This document shows positions 8,984 through 17,429 of a stretch of 64,000 bases of DNA, in pieces. This DNA comes from Candidatus Gastranaerophilales bacterium (GTDB lineage: Bacteria; Cyanobacteriota; Vampirovibrionia; Gastranaerophilales; Gastranaerophilaceae). Where the stretch lies: contig CALURV010000028.1 of assembly GCA_944323285.1 (NCBI GenBank), positions 62,001 to 126,000 of the forward strand, written 5' to 3'. The notes below the pieces were generated by a model. The model did not search any database, was not told where the DNA came from, and saw only the letters and a list, made by a program, of their open reading frames with translations. Made by a program: the position numbers and the translations under genes. Positions within the stretch are counted from its first letter, which is position 1; every line of letters starts with the position of its first letter.

Positions 8984-9865
8984 TTATTTACTTGTTGCCA
9001 AATTATAAGTTAATACAACGTCATTGCCTTGCTCAGATATATATAGAACATCATCTTTTATATATAAGAAATAAGGTTTTGATACTTTATTCATAAAAAT
9101 ACTTACATTTCCGCTTTTTGTAATTTTTAATATATTATCAGCATCAAAATTGGCAACATAAATATTATCATACTTGTCAATTGCTAAACCCACAGGACCT
9201 TCTAACAATGAATTTTTAACAAAAGGTATTTTATTTTTCTGTTTATCTACTTTAACTATAGAATTATCAGAGTAACAAGCGACAAACATATTACCTTCTG
9301 AATCTACTACCATTCCTGCTGGGGAATCAAATTTATCTATTAAAACCCTTTTTGTTGAAGTCGCCTTAGAAACTTTAGAGCGTTCTATTTTTTCTGTTTG
9401 CAGATTAAACTGTTCTACCGCATCCCTATATAATTGTCTTACAATATAGTACTTTTCATAATCATCAGGAATATATTTTAAATATTTTATAGTCAGAGAA
9501 TAATTTTTTCTGTTATATGAAATTTTGGCAGCTTGAAGAATTGCAGCATAATCTCTAGGGTTTAAAGCAATTGCTTTTACATAATTATTATAAGCTTCAT
9601 CATAGTCTTTTTTAGCAACATATACATTAGCTATATTATAATAAGCATCTGACATTTTTGGGTTATATTCTAATGCTTCATTAAAAGAATTAAGTGCACT
9701 GTCATAAGATTTCATTTTCACTAACTGCACACCTTTTTTATAGGCAGAAACAGCCTTTTGCATATTTTGTTCTGACACACGTGCCTCTGCAATACCGCAT
9801 TGTATTAAGAAACAATATGCAATACCAATTATAAAAGCTAATATTTTTATTTTATTCTTTTTCAT
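8984..9865 (-). CDS. Exported TPR plus NHL/beta-propeller protein
   Basis: A 293-residue protein beginning with a signal peptide or N-terminal anchor (KILAFIIGIAYCFLIQCG, likely cut after AEA). Residues about 40-150 hold three TPR-type repeats (for example SALNSFNEALEYNPKMSDAY and YNNYVKAIALNPRDYAA). Residues about 175-290 hold NHL/SMP-30-like propeller blades (PAGMVVDSEGNMFVACY, PVGLAIDKYDNIYVANF). Both modules bind partners rather than catalyse, so it is likely a periplasmic scaffold. Its ATG overlaps the gatA stop by one base (TAATG), implying coupled translation, although no functional link to gatA is obvious. Only about three blades are present, fewer than a closed propeller needs. Confidence 0.75.
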   Translation of the reverse strand: MKKNKIKILAFIIGIAYCFLIQCGIAEARVSEQNMQKAVSAYKKGVQLVKMKSYDSALNSFNEALEYNPKMSDAYYNIANVYVAKKDYDEAYNNYVKAIALNPRDYAAILQAAKISYNRKNYSLTIKYLKYIPDDYEKYYIVRQLYRDAVEQFNLQTEKIERSKVSKATSTKRVLIDKFDSPAGMVVDSEGNMFVACYSDNSIVKVDKQKNKIPFVKNSLLEGPVGLAIDKYDNIYVANFDADNILKITKSGNVSIFMNKVSKPYFLYIKDDVLYISEQGNDVVLTYNLATSK

Positions 9866-11343
9866 TACACCAACGACATAGATGGAATACTATAATTAAA
9901 TTGTACAGCCTCTTCCAGTTTAAAGGCAACATTTAATAATTTTGTTTCATTTAAAGAATTAGCTTGAAGCTGCAAACCAATTGGCATTCTATCAGAATCT
10001 AGACCTATCGGTATATTCATTGCTGGAATACCTGCAAGATTTGCCGTAATTGTTGCTATATCTGTTAAATACATGCTTAACGGATCTTCAACTTTTGACC
10101 CAATATCAAAAGCCGTGTGAGGACAAGTTGGAGATATTAAAACATCTACTTTACTAAAAGCAGTATCAAAATCTTGTTTTATCAATCTTCTTAATTGTTG
10201 TGCCTTTTTATAATATGCATCATAGTATCCTGAACTTAGAGCATAAGTTCCGAGCATTATTCTTCTTTTAACTTCATCTCCAAAGCCTTCTGCTCTTGTT
10301 TTTACATACATATCATATAAATTTTCAGGATTTTTTGTTCTGTAGCCGTATTTTACGCCATCAAAACGAGCTAAATTTGAACTTGCTTCAGCTGTCGCAA
10401 TTATATAATAAACTGCAATTGAATATTTAATTAACGGAAGTGAAATTTCAACAATTTCAGCGCCCATTGATTTATATTTCTCAATTGAACTTTGAATTGC
10501 TTTTGCAACATCATCTGAAAGTCCTTCTGAACATAATTCTTTAATATAACCTATTTTTACACCTTTTAAATCATTATGAATACCTTGCGTGAAATCAGGC
10601 GGAGTCATATTTAAAGAAGTTGAATCTTTTTCATCGTGCCCGGCAATTGCATTCAATAACAGTGCAGCATCTTCAACAGTTCTTGTTATTGGTCCTATTT
10701 GATCTAAAGAAGAAGCAAATGCGATTAAACCATATCTTGAAACTCTGCCATATGTGGGTTTTAAACCAACCAAACCGCAATAACTTGCAGGTAGTCTAAT
10801 ACTACCACCGGTATCAGAACCTAAAGCAAATGTAGCTTCTCCTGCAGCAACTGCAGCAGCACTTCCGCCAGAACTTCCTCCGGGTACTTTCTTTAAATTC
10901 CAAGGGTTTCTTACTATTTTAAAAGCAGAATTTTCATTACTTGAACCCATTGCAAATTCGTCTAAATTTGCTTTTCCTATAATAGGAATCATATTTGATT
11001 TTAATTTTTTAGTAACTGTTGCATCATATGGAGATACAAAATTTGCTAATATTTTACTTGATGCAGTTGTTGAATATCCTTTTAAATTAATATTATCTTT
11101 AAGTGCAAGAGGTATACCTGCTAAAGGAGGTAATTCTTCGCCTTTTCTTATCTTTTCATCAACATTTCTTGCTGTTTCTATTGCAAAATCTTTAGTTAAT
11201 GAATTATATGCACCTATTTCTTTATCAACTGTTTCTACCTTTTTATAAATTTCGTTCACCAATTCTTCAGAACTTACTTCTTTATTTAGCAGTGCTTTTC
11301 TTTGTTCTGATGAAGATTTTGTTATTAATTCTTGAATATCCAA
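9865..11343 (-). CDS. gatA: Asp/Glu-tRNA amidotransferase subunit A
   Basis: Amidase-signature subunit of GatCAB, which converts misacylated Glu-tRNA(Gln) and Asp-tRNA(Asn) to the amidated forms. It releases ammonia from glutamine using a Ser-cisSer-Lys triad. At 492 residues it has the usual length. The Lys lies in LALKDNINLKG (about residue 83). The Gly/Ser-rich signature GGSSGGSAAAVAAG and the DTGGSIRLPASYCG block hold the two serines. The block GLVGLKPTYGRVSRYGL is complete. gatB and gatC are not adjacent, so the subunits are scattered. The downstream TPR/NHL gene overlaps its stop by one base. It is divergent from ruvB across 140 bases. Confidence 0.97.
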   Translation of the reverse strand: MDIQELITKSSSEQRKALLNKEVSSEELVNEIYKKVETVDKEIGAYNSLTKDFAIETARNVDEKIRKGEELPPLAGIPLALKDNINLKGYSTTASSKILANFVSPYDATVTKKLKSNMIPIIGKANLDEFAMGSSNENSAFKIVRNPWNLKKVPGGSSGGSAAAVAAGEATFALGSDTGGSIRLPASYCGLVGLKPTYGRVSRYGLIAFASSLDQIGPITRTVEDAALLLNAIAGHDEKDSTSLNMTPPDFTQGIHNDLKGVKIGYIKELCSEGLSDDVAKAIQSSIEKYKSMGAEIVEISLPLIKYSIAVYYIIATAEASSNLARFDGVKYGYRTKNPENLYDMYVKTRAEGFGDEVKRRIMLGTYALSSGYYDAYYKKAQQLRRLIKQDFDTAFSKVDVLISPTCPHTAFDIGSKVEDPLSMYLTDIATITANLAGIPAMNIPIGLDSDRMPIGLQLQANSLNETKLLNVAFKLEEAVQFNYSIPSMSLV

Positions 11344-11483
11344 CTTAAATACCTCTCATGTTCTATTAATAATATTATAAATTAAAGAATATATTTTAGT
11401 TAAAAAAATAAGAAAATTTTACGTTTTTTACCTTTTAATTTTCTAATGCTATTATATTTAAAGAAACGAAAGGCATATTTTAA

Positions 11484-12542
11484 ATGGCAATTATTTCTGA
11501 TGATGAAAATTACAAATTTGAAAAAATAAAAAACGAAGATACAACTTCAGAACAAACAACTTATGATATGTCTTTTGAAACAAACATAAGACCTAAATAT
11601 TTTGAAGATTATGTAGGACAAAGTGCATTAAAATCAACATTAAAAATTTCAATAGAAGCAGCAAAAAAAAGAGACTTACCGCTGGATCATATACTTTTTT
11701 ATGGTCCTCCTGGACTTGGAAAAACAACCCTAGCTTCTGTTATTGCTAATGAAATGAATACAAATATAAAAATAACATCAGCCCCTGCACTTGAGAGACC
11801 AAGAGATATTATAGGCATTTTAATGTCTTTAAAAGCAGGTGATATTTTGTTTATTGATGAAATCCACAGACTTAATAAGATTTCAGAAGAAATTTTATAT
11901 CCTGCAATGGAAGATTTTTATCTTGACATGACAACAGGAAAATCACAAACATTAAAATCTATAAGAATTCCTATTCCCAAATTTACTCTAATAGGGGCAA
12001 CAACAAAGGCGGGTTCTTTATCAAGCCCTTTAAGGGATAGGTTTGGAATAATACATCGTCTTGAATTTTATACAGAAGAAGAACTTACTAAAGTTATTCA
12101 AAGAACAGCAAAAATTCTTGATATCGAGATAGAAGAAAATGGCGCTATAGCCATTGCAAAGCGTTCAAGGGGAACTCCAAGAATAGCAAACAGGCTTGTT
12201 AAAAGAGTTAGAGATTATGCTATTGTTAAATCTGACGGATTAATTAATGACAAAACAGCAAATAAAGCTCTTGATATTCTTCAAATTGATAAATTCGGGC
12301 TTGATAATACCGACAGATGCCTGTTAAATATAATCGCAGATAAATATAACGGCGGACCTGTAGGAATTGAAACTTTAGCAACAGCACTGGGAGAAGATGT
12401 TAAAACAATTGAAGATGTATATGAACCATATCTAGTTCAAAAAGGATTTATCCAAAGAACTCCGAGAGGAAGAAAATTAACACCATATGCTTGCAAATGT
12501 TTTAATTTACATAACATCGATATCCAACAGCAGTTATTCTAA
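11484..12542 (+). CDS. ruvB: Holliday junction branch-migration ATPase RuvB
   Basis: A 352-residue AAA+ motor that, with RuvA, drives branch migration of Holliday junctions in recombinational repair. Visible motifs: Walker [10 protein letters not shown] (about residue 74), Walker [10 protein letters not shown], sensor 1 GATTKAG, the arginine-finger region PLRDRFG, and sensor 2 [10 protein letters not shown]. The C-terminal winged helix ends with [11 protein letters not shown]. It carries a roughly 30-residue N-terminal lead before [11 protein letters not shown]. An AAAGG ribosome-binding site precedes the ATG. Its stop codon directly abuts the stop of the convergent small gene with no gap and no terminator. 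Confidence 0.97.
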   Translation: MAIISDDENYKFEKIKNEDTTSEQTTYDMSFETNIRPKYFEDYVGQSALKSTLKISIEAAKKRDLPLDHILFYGPPGLGKTTLASVIANEMNTNIKITSAPALERPRDIIGILMSLKAGDILFIDEIHRLNKISEEILYPAMEDFYLDMTTGKSQTLKSIRIPIPKFTLIGATTKAGSLSSPLRDRFGIIHRLEFYTEEELTKVIQRTAKILDIEIEENGAIAIAKRSRGTPRIANRLVKRVRDYAIVKSDGLINDKTANKALDILQIDKFGLDNTDRCLLNIIADKYNGGPVGIETLATALGEDVKTIEDVYEPYLVQKGFIQRTPRGRKLTPYACKCFNLHNIDIQQQLF

Positions 12543-12752
12543 TTAACCGCCGCCGCATACTTTACAAGGGACTCCACCTCTTGCTTTTGCCTTCTTTTTA
12601 TCGACAACAATACAGTTTTTTGTACATTTTTTAGCCCACTGACAACTTGGATGATGATATTTTAATGTTTTTTGATTAAACACAACATCTTGTGCATTTG
12701 CACTTAAACCTATAAAACATATTGCTATAAATAATAAAAAATATTTTTTCAT
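12543..12752 (-). CDS. Exported small Cys/His protein (Ada-like zinc motif)
   Basis: A 69-residue protein with a signal peptide (KKYFLLFIAICFIGLSANA) and a roughly 48-residue mature part. The mature part contains KYHHPSCQWAKKC, a spacer, and GGVPCKVCGGG. The pattern 'YHxPxC..A....A...G..PCkxC' occurs in small Ada-type metal-binding modules often attached to nucleases or exported proteins, so a single zinc site made from the HPSC and CKVC parts is plausible. The start is supported by AAGGA upstream. It is convergent and stop-to-stop with ruvB, and no partner gene is evident. Function unknown. Confidence 0.7.
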   Translation of the reverse strand: MKKYFLLFIAICFIGLSANAQDVVFNQKTLKYHHPSCQWAKKCTKNCIVVDKKKAKARGGVPCKVCGGG

Positions 12753-12829
12753 AAAATACTAATCCTTTTTTAATTATAACATTTTACAAAAAAATATTTT
12801 TTACTTTAACTCAAATTTAATTTAAAAAT

Positions 12830-13792
12830 TTAATTTAGAACATCTTTTATAGCAGAATAAACAATATTAAAAGCAGTTTTAGCCGGTTTTGTATCAGATA
12901 TTGCATTTAACATCATAAAATCGTGGATAGCACCAATAATTCTAACGCAAGCAACATCAACATTTGCATTATTTAATTTATCTGCAAAATCTTCACCTTC
13001 ATTTCTAAGTACATCATTTTCAACTGTTATAATGAGAGTTTTAGGTAACCCATTTAAAACATCATTTGGAGCAATTAAAGGCTGTGCATAATAATTTTTA
13101 ATTTGTTCTTTATCTTGAATATATGCATCCCAAAACCATTCCATGGCTTTTTTGGTAAGCCAGGGACCGTCTTTAAATTTCTTATAAGATTTTGTATCCA
13201 TTTCATAACTAAGAGCAGGATATAATAATATCTGCAATAAAATATTAGGTCCTTTCTCTTCTTTTGCTCTAATAGCTGCAGCTGCTGCCATATTTGCACC
13301 TGCGCTATCACCTGCTAATATTATTTTATTTGAATCAATAATATAATCATCAGGGTTATTATACAGAAAATCGAGCGTTGCATATATCTGGTTAAAAGCA
13401 ACAGGAAAAGCCGCTTGCGGGGAATGAGGATATTTTACAAAAGCAACTGCACAATTTGTATTAATTGCTAATTTTTTAATTAACTCATCATGAGTTGTTT
13501 CATCACCCATAACCCAACCGCCGCCATGGGCATATATTATTAATGGCAATTTAATATCCATAGTATTATTCGGGCGGACAAATCGTAAAGAAACATTGCC
13601 TTCTAATGGGGTTACTATCTCAGTATCACAAATTTCTGCAGGTATATTTTTATAATCTTTTTCTTGAATAGTTTTTAAAAAGTTTTTAGCCTCATCAAAA
13701 GTTAAATCGTATATAGGTTTATGGTTTTCAGAGTTTAATTTTTCAATAAATTGAGCGATTTTGCCATATAAATTATGTTTATTATTTTTCAT
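12830..13792 (-). CDS. Alpha/beta hydrolase, HSL-type esterase
   Basis: A 320-residue cytoplasmic hydrolase of the hormone-sensitive-lipase (type IV esterase) group. The oxyanion-hole motif HGGGWVMGD, the nucleophile elbow AGDSAGANMA, the acid ENDVLRNEG and the catalytic His in GAIHDFMMLN appear in the expected order. Family members hydrolyse short-chain carboxyl esters; the natural substrate is unknown. No signal peptide. GGAG precedes the ATG by 6 bases. It stands alone, upstream of tRNA-Ser on the opposite strand, with no regulatory site identified. Confidence 0.88.
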   Translation of the reverse strand: MKNNKHNLYGKIAQFIEKLNSENHKPIYDLTFDEAKNFLKTIQEKDYKNIPAEICDTEIVTPLEGNVSLRFVRPNNTMDIKLPLIIYAHGGGWVMGDETTHDELIKKLAINTNCAVAFVKYPHSPQAAFPVAFNQIYATLDFLYNNPDDYIIDSNKIILAGDSAGANMAAAAAIRAKEEKGPNILLQILLYPALSYEMDTKSYKKFKDGPWLTKKAMEWFWDAYIQDKEQIKNYYAQPLIAPNDVLNGLPKTLIITVENDVLRNEGEDFADKLNNANVDVACVRIIGAIHDFMMLNAISDTKPAKTAFNIVYSAIKDVLN

Positions 13793-13898
13793 ATTTTCTC
13801 CAATAATATATTGATTAACGTAAATATATTAATAGAAGGTAATAGAAATAAAATCGCCAACAAAAGGACAAAAAATATAATATTTTAAAATTATATAC

Positions 13899-13928
13899 TT
13901 GAATAAAACAATATATTTATGTTAATAT
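13899..13928 (+). promoter_or_regulatory. Probable promoter of tRNA-Ser
   Basis: TTGAAT (13899-13904) and TAATAT (13923-13928) are separated by 18 bases and placed about 15 bases before the mature tRNA 5' end, as expected for a sigma70-type promoter. Confidence 0.45.
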
Positions 13929-13943
13929 TGGAATACTTTGGAA

Positions 13944-14033
13944 GGAGAAGTGGCCGAGTAGGTTTAAGGCGGCACCCTGCTAAGGTGTTGTGTGGAGTAA
14001 TCTGCACCGTGGGTTCGAATCCCACCTTCTCCG
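13944..14033 (+). tRNA. tRNA-Ser (GCT)
   Basis: A 90-base gene. The acceptor stem GGAGAAG pairs with CTTCTCC, the anticodon loop CTGCTAA has GCT at 13979-13981, the long variable arm typical of tRNA-Ser is present, and the T arm is GTGGGTTCGAATCCCAC with discriminator G. CCA is not encoded. It reads AGC/AGU codons. The last 16 bases plus flank are duplicated 246 bases downstream. Confidence 0.95.
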
Positions 14034-14326
14034 TTTTTTATTGCGTTTTTTTATTTTTCTAATGGTGGATGAGAACCCTACAAAACGAAGTTTTGTTTTA
14101 GGTTCGGCGCGAGTGAGCAGAGGCTGAAATGGCGGAGGCGTTGAGCCTTCGACATGCAATGCCGTTTATCGCGAACGAGCAAGAAAGCGCGAGTGAGCAG
14201 AGGCTGAAAAACGGAAATGAAGAATTTTCGTTTTGAATGCCGTTTATCGCGAACGAGCAAGAAAATCCCACCTTCTCCGTTTTTTATTACGGTTTTTCGA
14301 TTTTTCTAATAGTGGGATGAGAACCC
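14018..14326 (+). repeat. Duplicated tRNA-Ser 3' end flanking a nested-repeat insert
   Basis: The tRNA 3' end with its flank (14018-14042, 25 bases) recurs exactly at 14264-14288, and the similarity continues imperfectly to 14079 and 14326. Between them lies a roughly 184-base insert, visibly less AT-rich than its surroundings. It has its own nested repeats: a 29-base segment at 14158-14186 and 14236-14264, and a 23-base segment at 14107-14129 and 14187-14209. It also has a perfect 7-bp hairpin ACAAAAC/GTTTTGT at 14080-14096. No protein gene fits here. The arrangement resembles attL/attR at a tRNA gene left by a lost or very small element. Confidence 0.75.
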
Positions 14327-14457
14327 ATTCTATATATAATCTTCATTATTAATCATCAAGAACTTTAATAATGTTCAATTATTTCGATTTTAATTTCGAG
14401 CTCTTGATTTTTTTCTTTGATAGAGTAAAAATATACGTATAAAATAAAGGAACTTTC

Positions 14458-14532
14458 ATGTATAGTCAAAACTCAAAAAACCAAGCTTGGTGGAACCTGT
14501 TCAAAGGAACAGGCGTTTTGAGTTGGCGTTAA
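14458..14532 (+). CDS. 24-residue leader peptide with tandem Trp codons
   Basis: ATG 14458 is preceded by AAAGGAA at good spacing. The frame encodes 24 residues with Trp at positions 11, 12 and 23 (core motif NQAWWNLFKG, end VLSWR) and ends at TAA 14530-14532. The tandem TGG TGG at 14488-14493 lies immediately before the first arm of an RNA hairpin, and the stop lies just after its second arm. This is the layout of classical amino-acid leader peptides, in which ribosome stalling at scarce Trp-tRNA selects between alternative hairpins. A promoter may be TTGATT (14404) with TAAAAA (14426). The next gene is not a recognised Trp gene. Confidence 0.75.
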   Translation: MYSQNSKNQAWWNLFKGTGVLSWR

Positions 14533-14589
14533 TTTGAATAACTTAAAATTTATGTTTAGCCTGTTTCTTATGAAGCAGGCTATTTTTTG
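14496..14589 (+). promoter_or_regulatory. Trp-type transcription attenuator
   Basis: Four RNA arms are visible. Arm 1 CCTGTTC (14496-14502) pairs with arm 2 GAACAGG (14507-14513). Arm 3 AGCCTGTTTC (14558-14567) pairs with arm 4 GAAGCAGGCT (14572-14581), and ATTTTTTG follows, giving an intrinsic terminator. Arm 2 extended (14506-14514) can instead pair with arm 3 (14559-14567) over 9 positions with one G-U, an antiterminator. An additional outer stem AACTCAAAA/TTTTGAGTT (14470-14478 with 14516-14524) strengthens hairpin 1:2. Confidence 0.75.
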
Positions 14590-14617
14590 TATTCAGATTA
14601 ATTAAGAGGAAAAAACA

Positions 14618-15853
14618 ATGAAAGTAGAAAATATAGGATTAGGATTAAACCTTGCAAAAAAATTTATATCATTACAAGAAGGCGGTGCAGGATTATCGCA
14701 TATGCGATTTATTCAAGACAGTACAACAGGACTTTTACCCAAAGCTATTTTTGCACGTTCTAAAGCAGATTTAGTTGAAAACAGTTTTCTTGAACTTGCA
14801 GAATCTGCACTTGTATATTATGGTCCAGGGCTCATTGGCGAAGGAATTTTTCGTAAAATATACAGTAAAAACCTTCCGAATAATTTAAAAAATAAAATAG
14901 CTACACCTGCTGTTGATTTACTAAAAAACAAATCTGTTGATAATAAAAAAATTCTTCCCATAAAAGCAGCAATTGCTCTAAGTAGTTTATCTATTCCACT
15001 TGTTGAATATTCACTAAATTACATAAAAAATTTATTAACACTAAAAATGTTCAAACAAGGTGATTTTAATGACATAGCAAAACTTGATAAAAATAAAGCT
15101 GTTAATACAAAGAAAAATGCCGATGTAGAAAAAAGTGCAAAAAAGCATATTATTGCTTCATCTGCTATTTTTGCAGCCTGCCTTGGTGCAAGCGCTTTAT
15201 TATATAAAAAAGGCGAAAATTCAAAAGCACTTCAAAATTTTTCAGAATTTATTCTTGCTCCCGGAAACAAACTAAAAAATCAAAAATTAAAAGACTTTGC
15301 AAACAAATACTTTAGTATTGATTATGCTAACAATAATAACAAGCTTACAATGAGTAAAGGTCAATTAACCTCTTGTGTAACAATAGGAGCTCTTGGCTAT
15401 TTTGGCGCTGCAAAAGACAGAGGCAAACAAAATTTTCTTGAAGTTCTATACAGAATGCCAATAGTTGGATTTTACATTATTTGCGGTAATGAATTACTGG
15501 AAAAAGGGTTTAAGAAAATGCTTGTAAAAACAGGAAAGTGCAAAGAAACTATTGGTAAAAATTTTGAAGTACCGGCTTTAAAAGATTTAGGCGCGTTAGC
15601 CGAAAAACTTCAAAAAGAAAAAGGCGGTAATTATAATGATATTTATAAAAAACTACTTAAACAAAAGACTTTAATTTCAGGGGTACCTTTACTTTTTGGT
15701 ATTGGAGTAATGGGCTTTTTTGTTGCCGCTGTTTCAAGATACTTTACACAATACAGATATGATAAAGATAAAAAGAATAATAATGAAGGAAAGCAAAACT
15801 CTAACTTTTTTATAAATAATGATACTCCTGAAATTTTTAATAGTTTTTCATAG
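14618..15853 (+). CDS. Polytopic membrane protein of unknown function behind attenuator
   Basis: A 411-residue Lys-rich protein with about four to five hydrophobic segments: around residues 110-130 (AAIALSSLSIPLVEY), 175-195 (IIASSAIFAACLGASALLY), 250-265, 290-300 (MPIVGFYIICG), and 350-375 (GVPLLFGIGVMGFFVAAV). Loops are basic and the C-terminus is Asn-rich. No enzyme motif is recognised. The start has AAGAGGA upstream. It is the first gene after the Trp-type attenuator, 28 bases past the terminator T-run, so its expression may depend on Trp-tRNA charging. A role in tryptophan uptake or sensing would be speculation, and no transporter signature is visible. Confidence 0.7.
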   Translation: MKVENIGLGLNLAKKFISLQEGGAGLSHMRFIQDSTTGLLPKAIFARSKADLVENSFLELAESALVYYGPGLIGEGIFRKIYSKNLPNNLKNKIATPAVDLLKNKSVDNKKILPIKAAIALSSLSIPLVEYSLNYIKNLLTLKMFKQGDFNDIAKLDKNKAVNTKKNADVEKSAKKHIIASSAIFAACLGASALLYKKGENSKALQNFSEFILAPGNKLKNQKLKDFANKYFSIDYANNNNKLTMSKGQLTSCVTIGALGYFGAAKDRGKQNFLEVLYRMPIVGFYIICGNELLEKGFKKMLVKTGKCKETIGKNFEVPALKDLGALAEKLQKEKGGNYNDIYKKLLKQKTLISGVPLLFGIGVMGFFVAAVSRYFTQYRYDKDKKNNNEGKQNSNFFINNDTPEIFNSFS

Positions 15854-15868
15854 GTATATAATTTATTT

Positions 15869-16210
15869 ATGGATATATTTGATAAACTTTCAAAATCAAA
15901 ATTTCGAGCTAAATTTAAGCTAACACCTAAAGATATTGAGTACATAAAAAATAAAGGACTTGATAAAATTTATTCACATGCCTGCGATTTTATAAGAAAA
16001 AGGGTATCTGCAGCAAATATTGAAAATGACGGAAAACAAACCCCAATGCGAGGACATCCTGTTTTTATAGCACAACACGCAACGGCAACTTGCTGCCGAG
16101 GATGTATAGAAAAATGGCATAAAATAAAAAAAGGAACAGAATTAATACCTGCTCAACAAAAATATTTAGTTTCTATAATTATGGAATGGATAAAAAGGCA
16201 AATGAAATAA
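15869..16210 (+). CDS. DUF4186 family protein
   Basis: A 113-residue protein matching the DUF4186 family along its whole length. Recognisable blocks are SKFRAKFKLTPKDIEYI, SHACDFIRKRVSAA, NDGKQTPMRGHPVFIAQHA and TATCCRGCIEKWH. The family is small, widespread in anaerobes and uncharacterised. The conserved His/Cys (GHPVF..QHAT..CC..C) suggest a metal or Fe-S site. It lies 15 bases after the membrane-protein gene on the same strand, so co-transcription is likely. No Shine-Dalgarno is evident, which fits coupling to the gene upstream. Confidence 0.85.
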   Translation: MDIFDKLSKSKFRAKFKLTPKDIEYIKNKGLDKIYSHACDFIRKRVSAANIENDGKQTPMRGHPVFIAQHATATCCRGCIEKWHKIKKGTELIPAQQKYLVSIIMEWIKRQMK

Positions 16211-16280
16211 AGTAAATTATGTCCAAAAAAATTAACAATGATTAGAAAGTGTGAATTTTTTGAAGACAATTTTTTACTAA

Positions 16281-17429
16281 TTATTCATATTTTTCAATAA
16301 AATCTTCATAATTAAATTTTTTTATCAAATTTAAACCATTAATTTTATCATATTGATAAAAATCAGGTAAATTTATACCATTAAACATATTTGCCTTAAC
16401 AATACTATATGATCCTATATTTTCAAAAATAATCTTATCCCCAATTTTTAATGGATTATCAAATTTATAACTCCCAAATTTATCACCGGCAAGACAACTT
16501 GAACCACATAATATATATTCATTATTGCCATTAAAAGACTCATTATGTATTTTAAGTCTATAATTATATTCAAAAACTTCAGGAATATGATTTATTGTCG
16601 TATCAAGTATAGCTATTTTTTTATTATCACCTTCAAATAAGTCAATTATATTAGCAATCAAGAAACAAGAATTTCTTATTATGCTTGAACCGGGTTCTAT
16701 AAATACTTCAATATTATATTTTTGTTTTATTTCTTTTATTAAGTTATAAAAAATATCTAAATTTGGATTTCCTTCATATAAATACCCACCACCTAAGTTT
16801 ATCCATTTTATTTTGTTAAATATATCTTTCATATTTTTTTCTAAAAGATAAAATGTATCATACAAAAAAGAAAAATCTGTCGAATCACAATTGGTATGAA
16901 AATGAATACCTGTAAAATTAGTAATAGACTTTTCTTTTATAAAATTAACAAAATCTTTTATAGGTATTCCAAGTTTAGAATTTAAACAACAAGGATTATA
17001 TCTTGTATCTATATTGGCAGAAAATTTAGGATTTATTCTAAATCCTATTTGAGTATTTGCATTAATTAAAGATTTATATTGCTCATATTGTGATAAGGAA
17101 TTAAATATTAAATGACTACTAATTTGTGAGATTTCTTCAATTTCATCTTTTCTTATCCCTGGAGTTGTAAAATGAATATATTGGTTATTTGTAAGGATTT
17201 TCTTAGCTAATTTAGCTTCAAACAAAGAACTAACAGAAAAACCATCCAATTTTTTTTGAATATATTTCAATATTTCTATAATTGTAAAAGACTTTAATGA
17301 GAAAAGAATTTTACAACCTGATTTTTCAGCAATCTCCTTATGAAAATATAATGTTTTATTTATAATATCTAAATCACATATAAAAGCCGGTGTTTCTATT
17401 TCACTTGTAATATATTTTTCGCTATTCAT
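16281..17429 (-). CDS. NspC-like PLP decarboxylase (fold III)
   Basis: A roughly 382-residue alanine-racemase-fold decarboxylase closest in pattern to carboxynorspermidine decarboxylase. K46 in FSLKSF is the PLP lysine. FTGIHFHTNCDS, NLGGGYLYEGNP and EPGSS hold phosphate-binding residues, CGSSCLAGD the active-site Cys block, and GSYSIVKANMFNG the C-terminal Tyr block. NspC normally finishes norspermidine or spermidine synthesis together with a carboxyspermidine dehydrogenase, which is absent here. As last gene of an eight-gene operon it may act on another carboxylated amine. I prefer ATG 17429, overlapping the upstream stop by 8 bases; a TTG at 17453 would add eight residues. Confidence 0.8.
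   Translation of the reverse strand: MNSEKYITSEIETPAFICDLDIINKTLYFHKEIAEKSGCKILFSLKSFTIIEILKYIQKKLDGFSVSSLFEAKLAKKILTNNQYIHFTTPGIRKDEIEEISQISSHLIFNSLSQYEQYKSLINANTQIGFRINPKFSANIDTRYNPCCLNSKLGIPIKDFVNFIKEKSITNFTGIHFHTNCDSTDFSFLYDTFYLLEKNMKDIFNKIKWINLGGGYLYEGNPNLDIFYNLIKEIKQKYNIEVFIEPGSSIIRNSCFLIANIIDLFEGDNKKIAILDTTINHIPEVFEYNYRLKIHNESFNGNNEYILCGSSCLAGDKFGSYKFDNPLKIGDKIIFENIGSYSIVKANMFNGINLPDFYQYDKINGLNLIKKFNYEDFIEKYE

Noticed and set aside
14078-14260. Minus-strand 60-codon frame downstream of tRNA-Ser
   Set aside because: It lies entirely in the nested repeats, its protein repeats itself because the DNA does, and it has no ribosome-binding site.
16225-16270. Further copy of the two-hairpin repeat after the DUF4186 gene
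   Set aside because: Only GTGTGAATTTTTT resembles hairpin 2; too short to separate from chance in AT-rich sequence.
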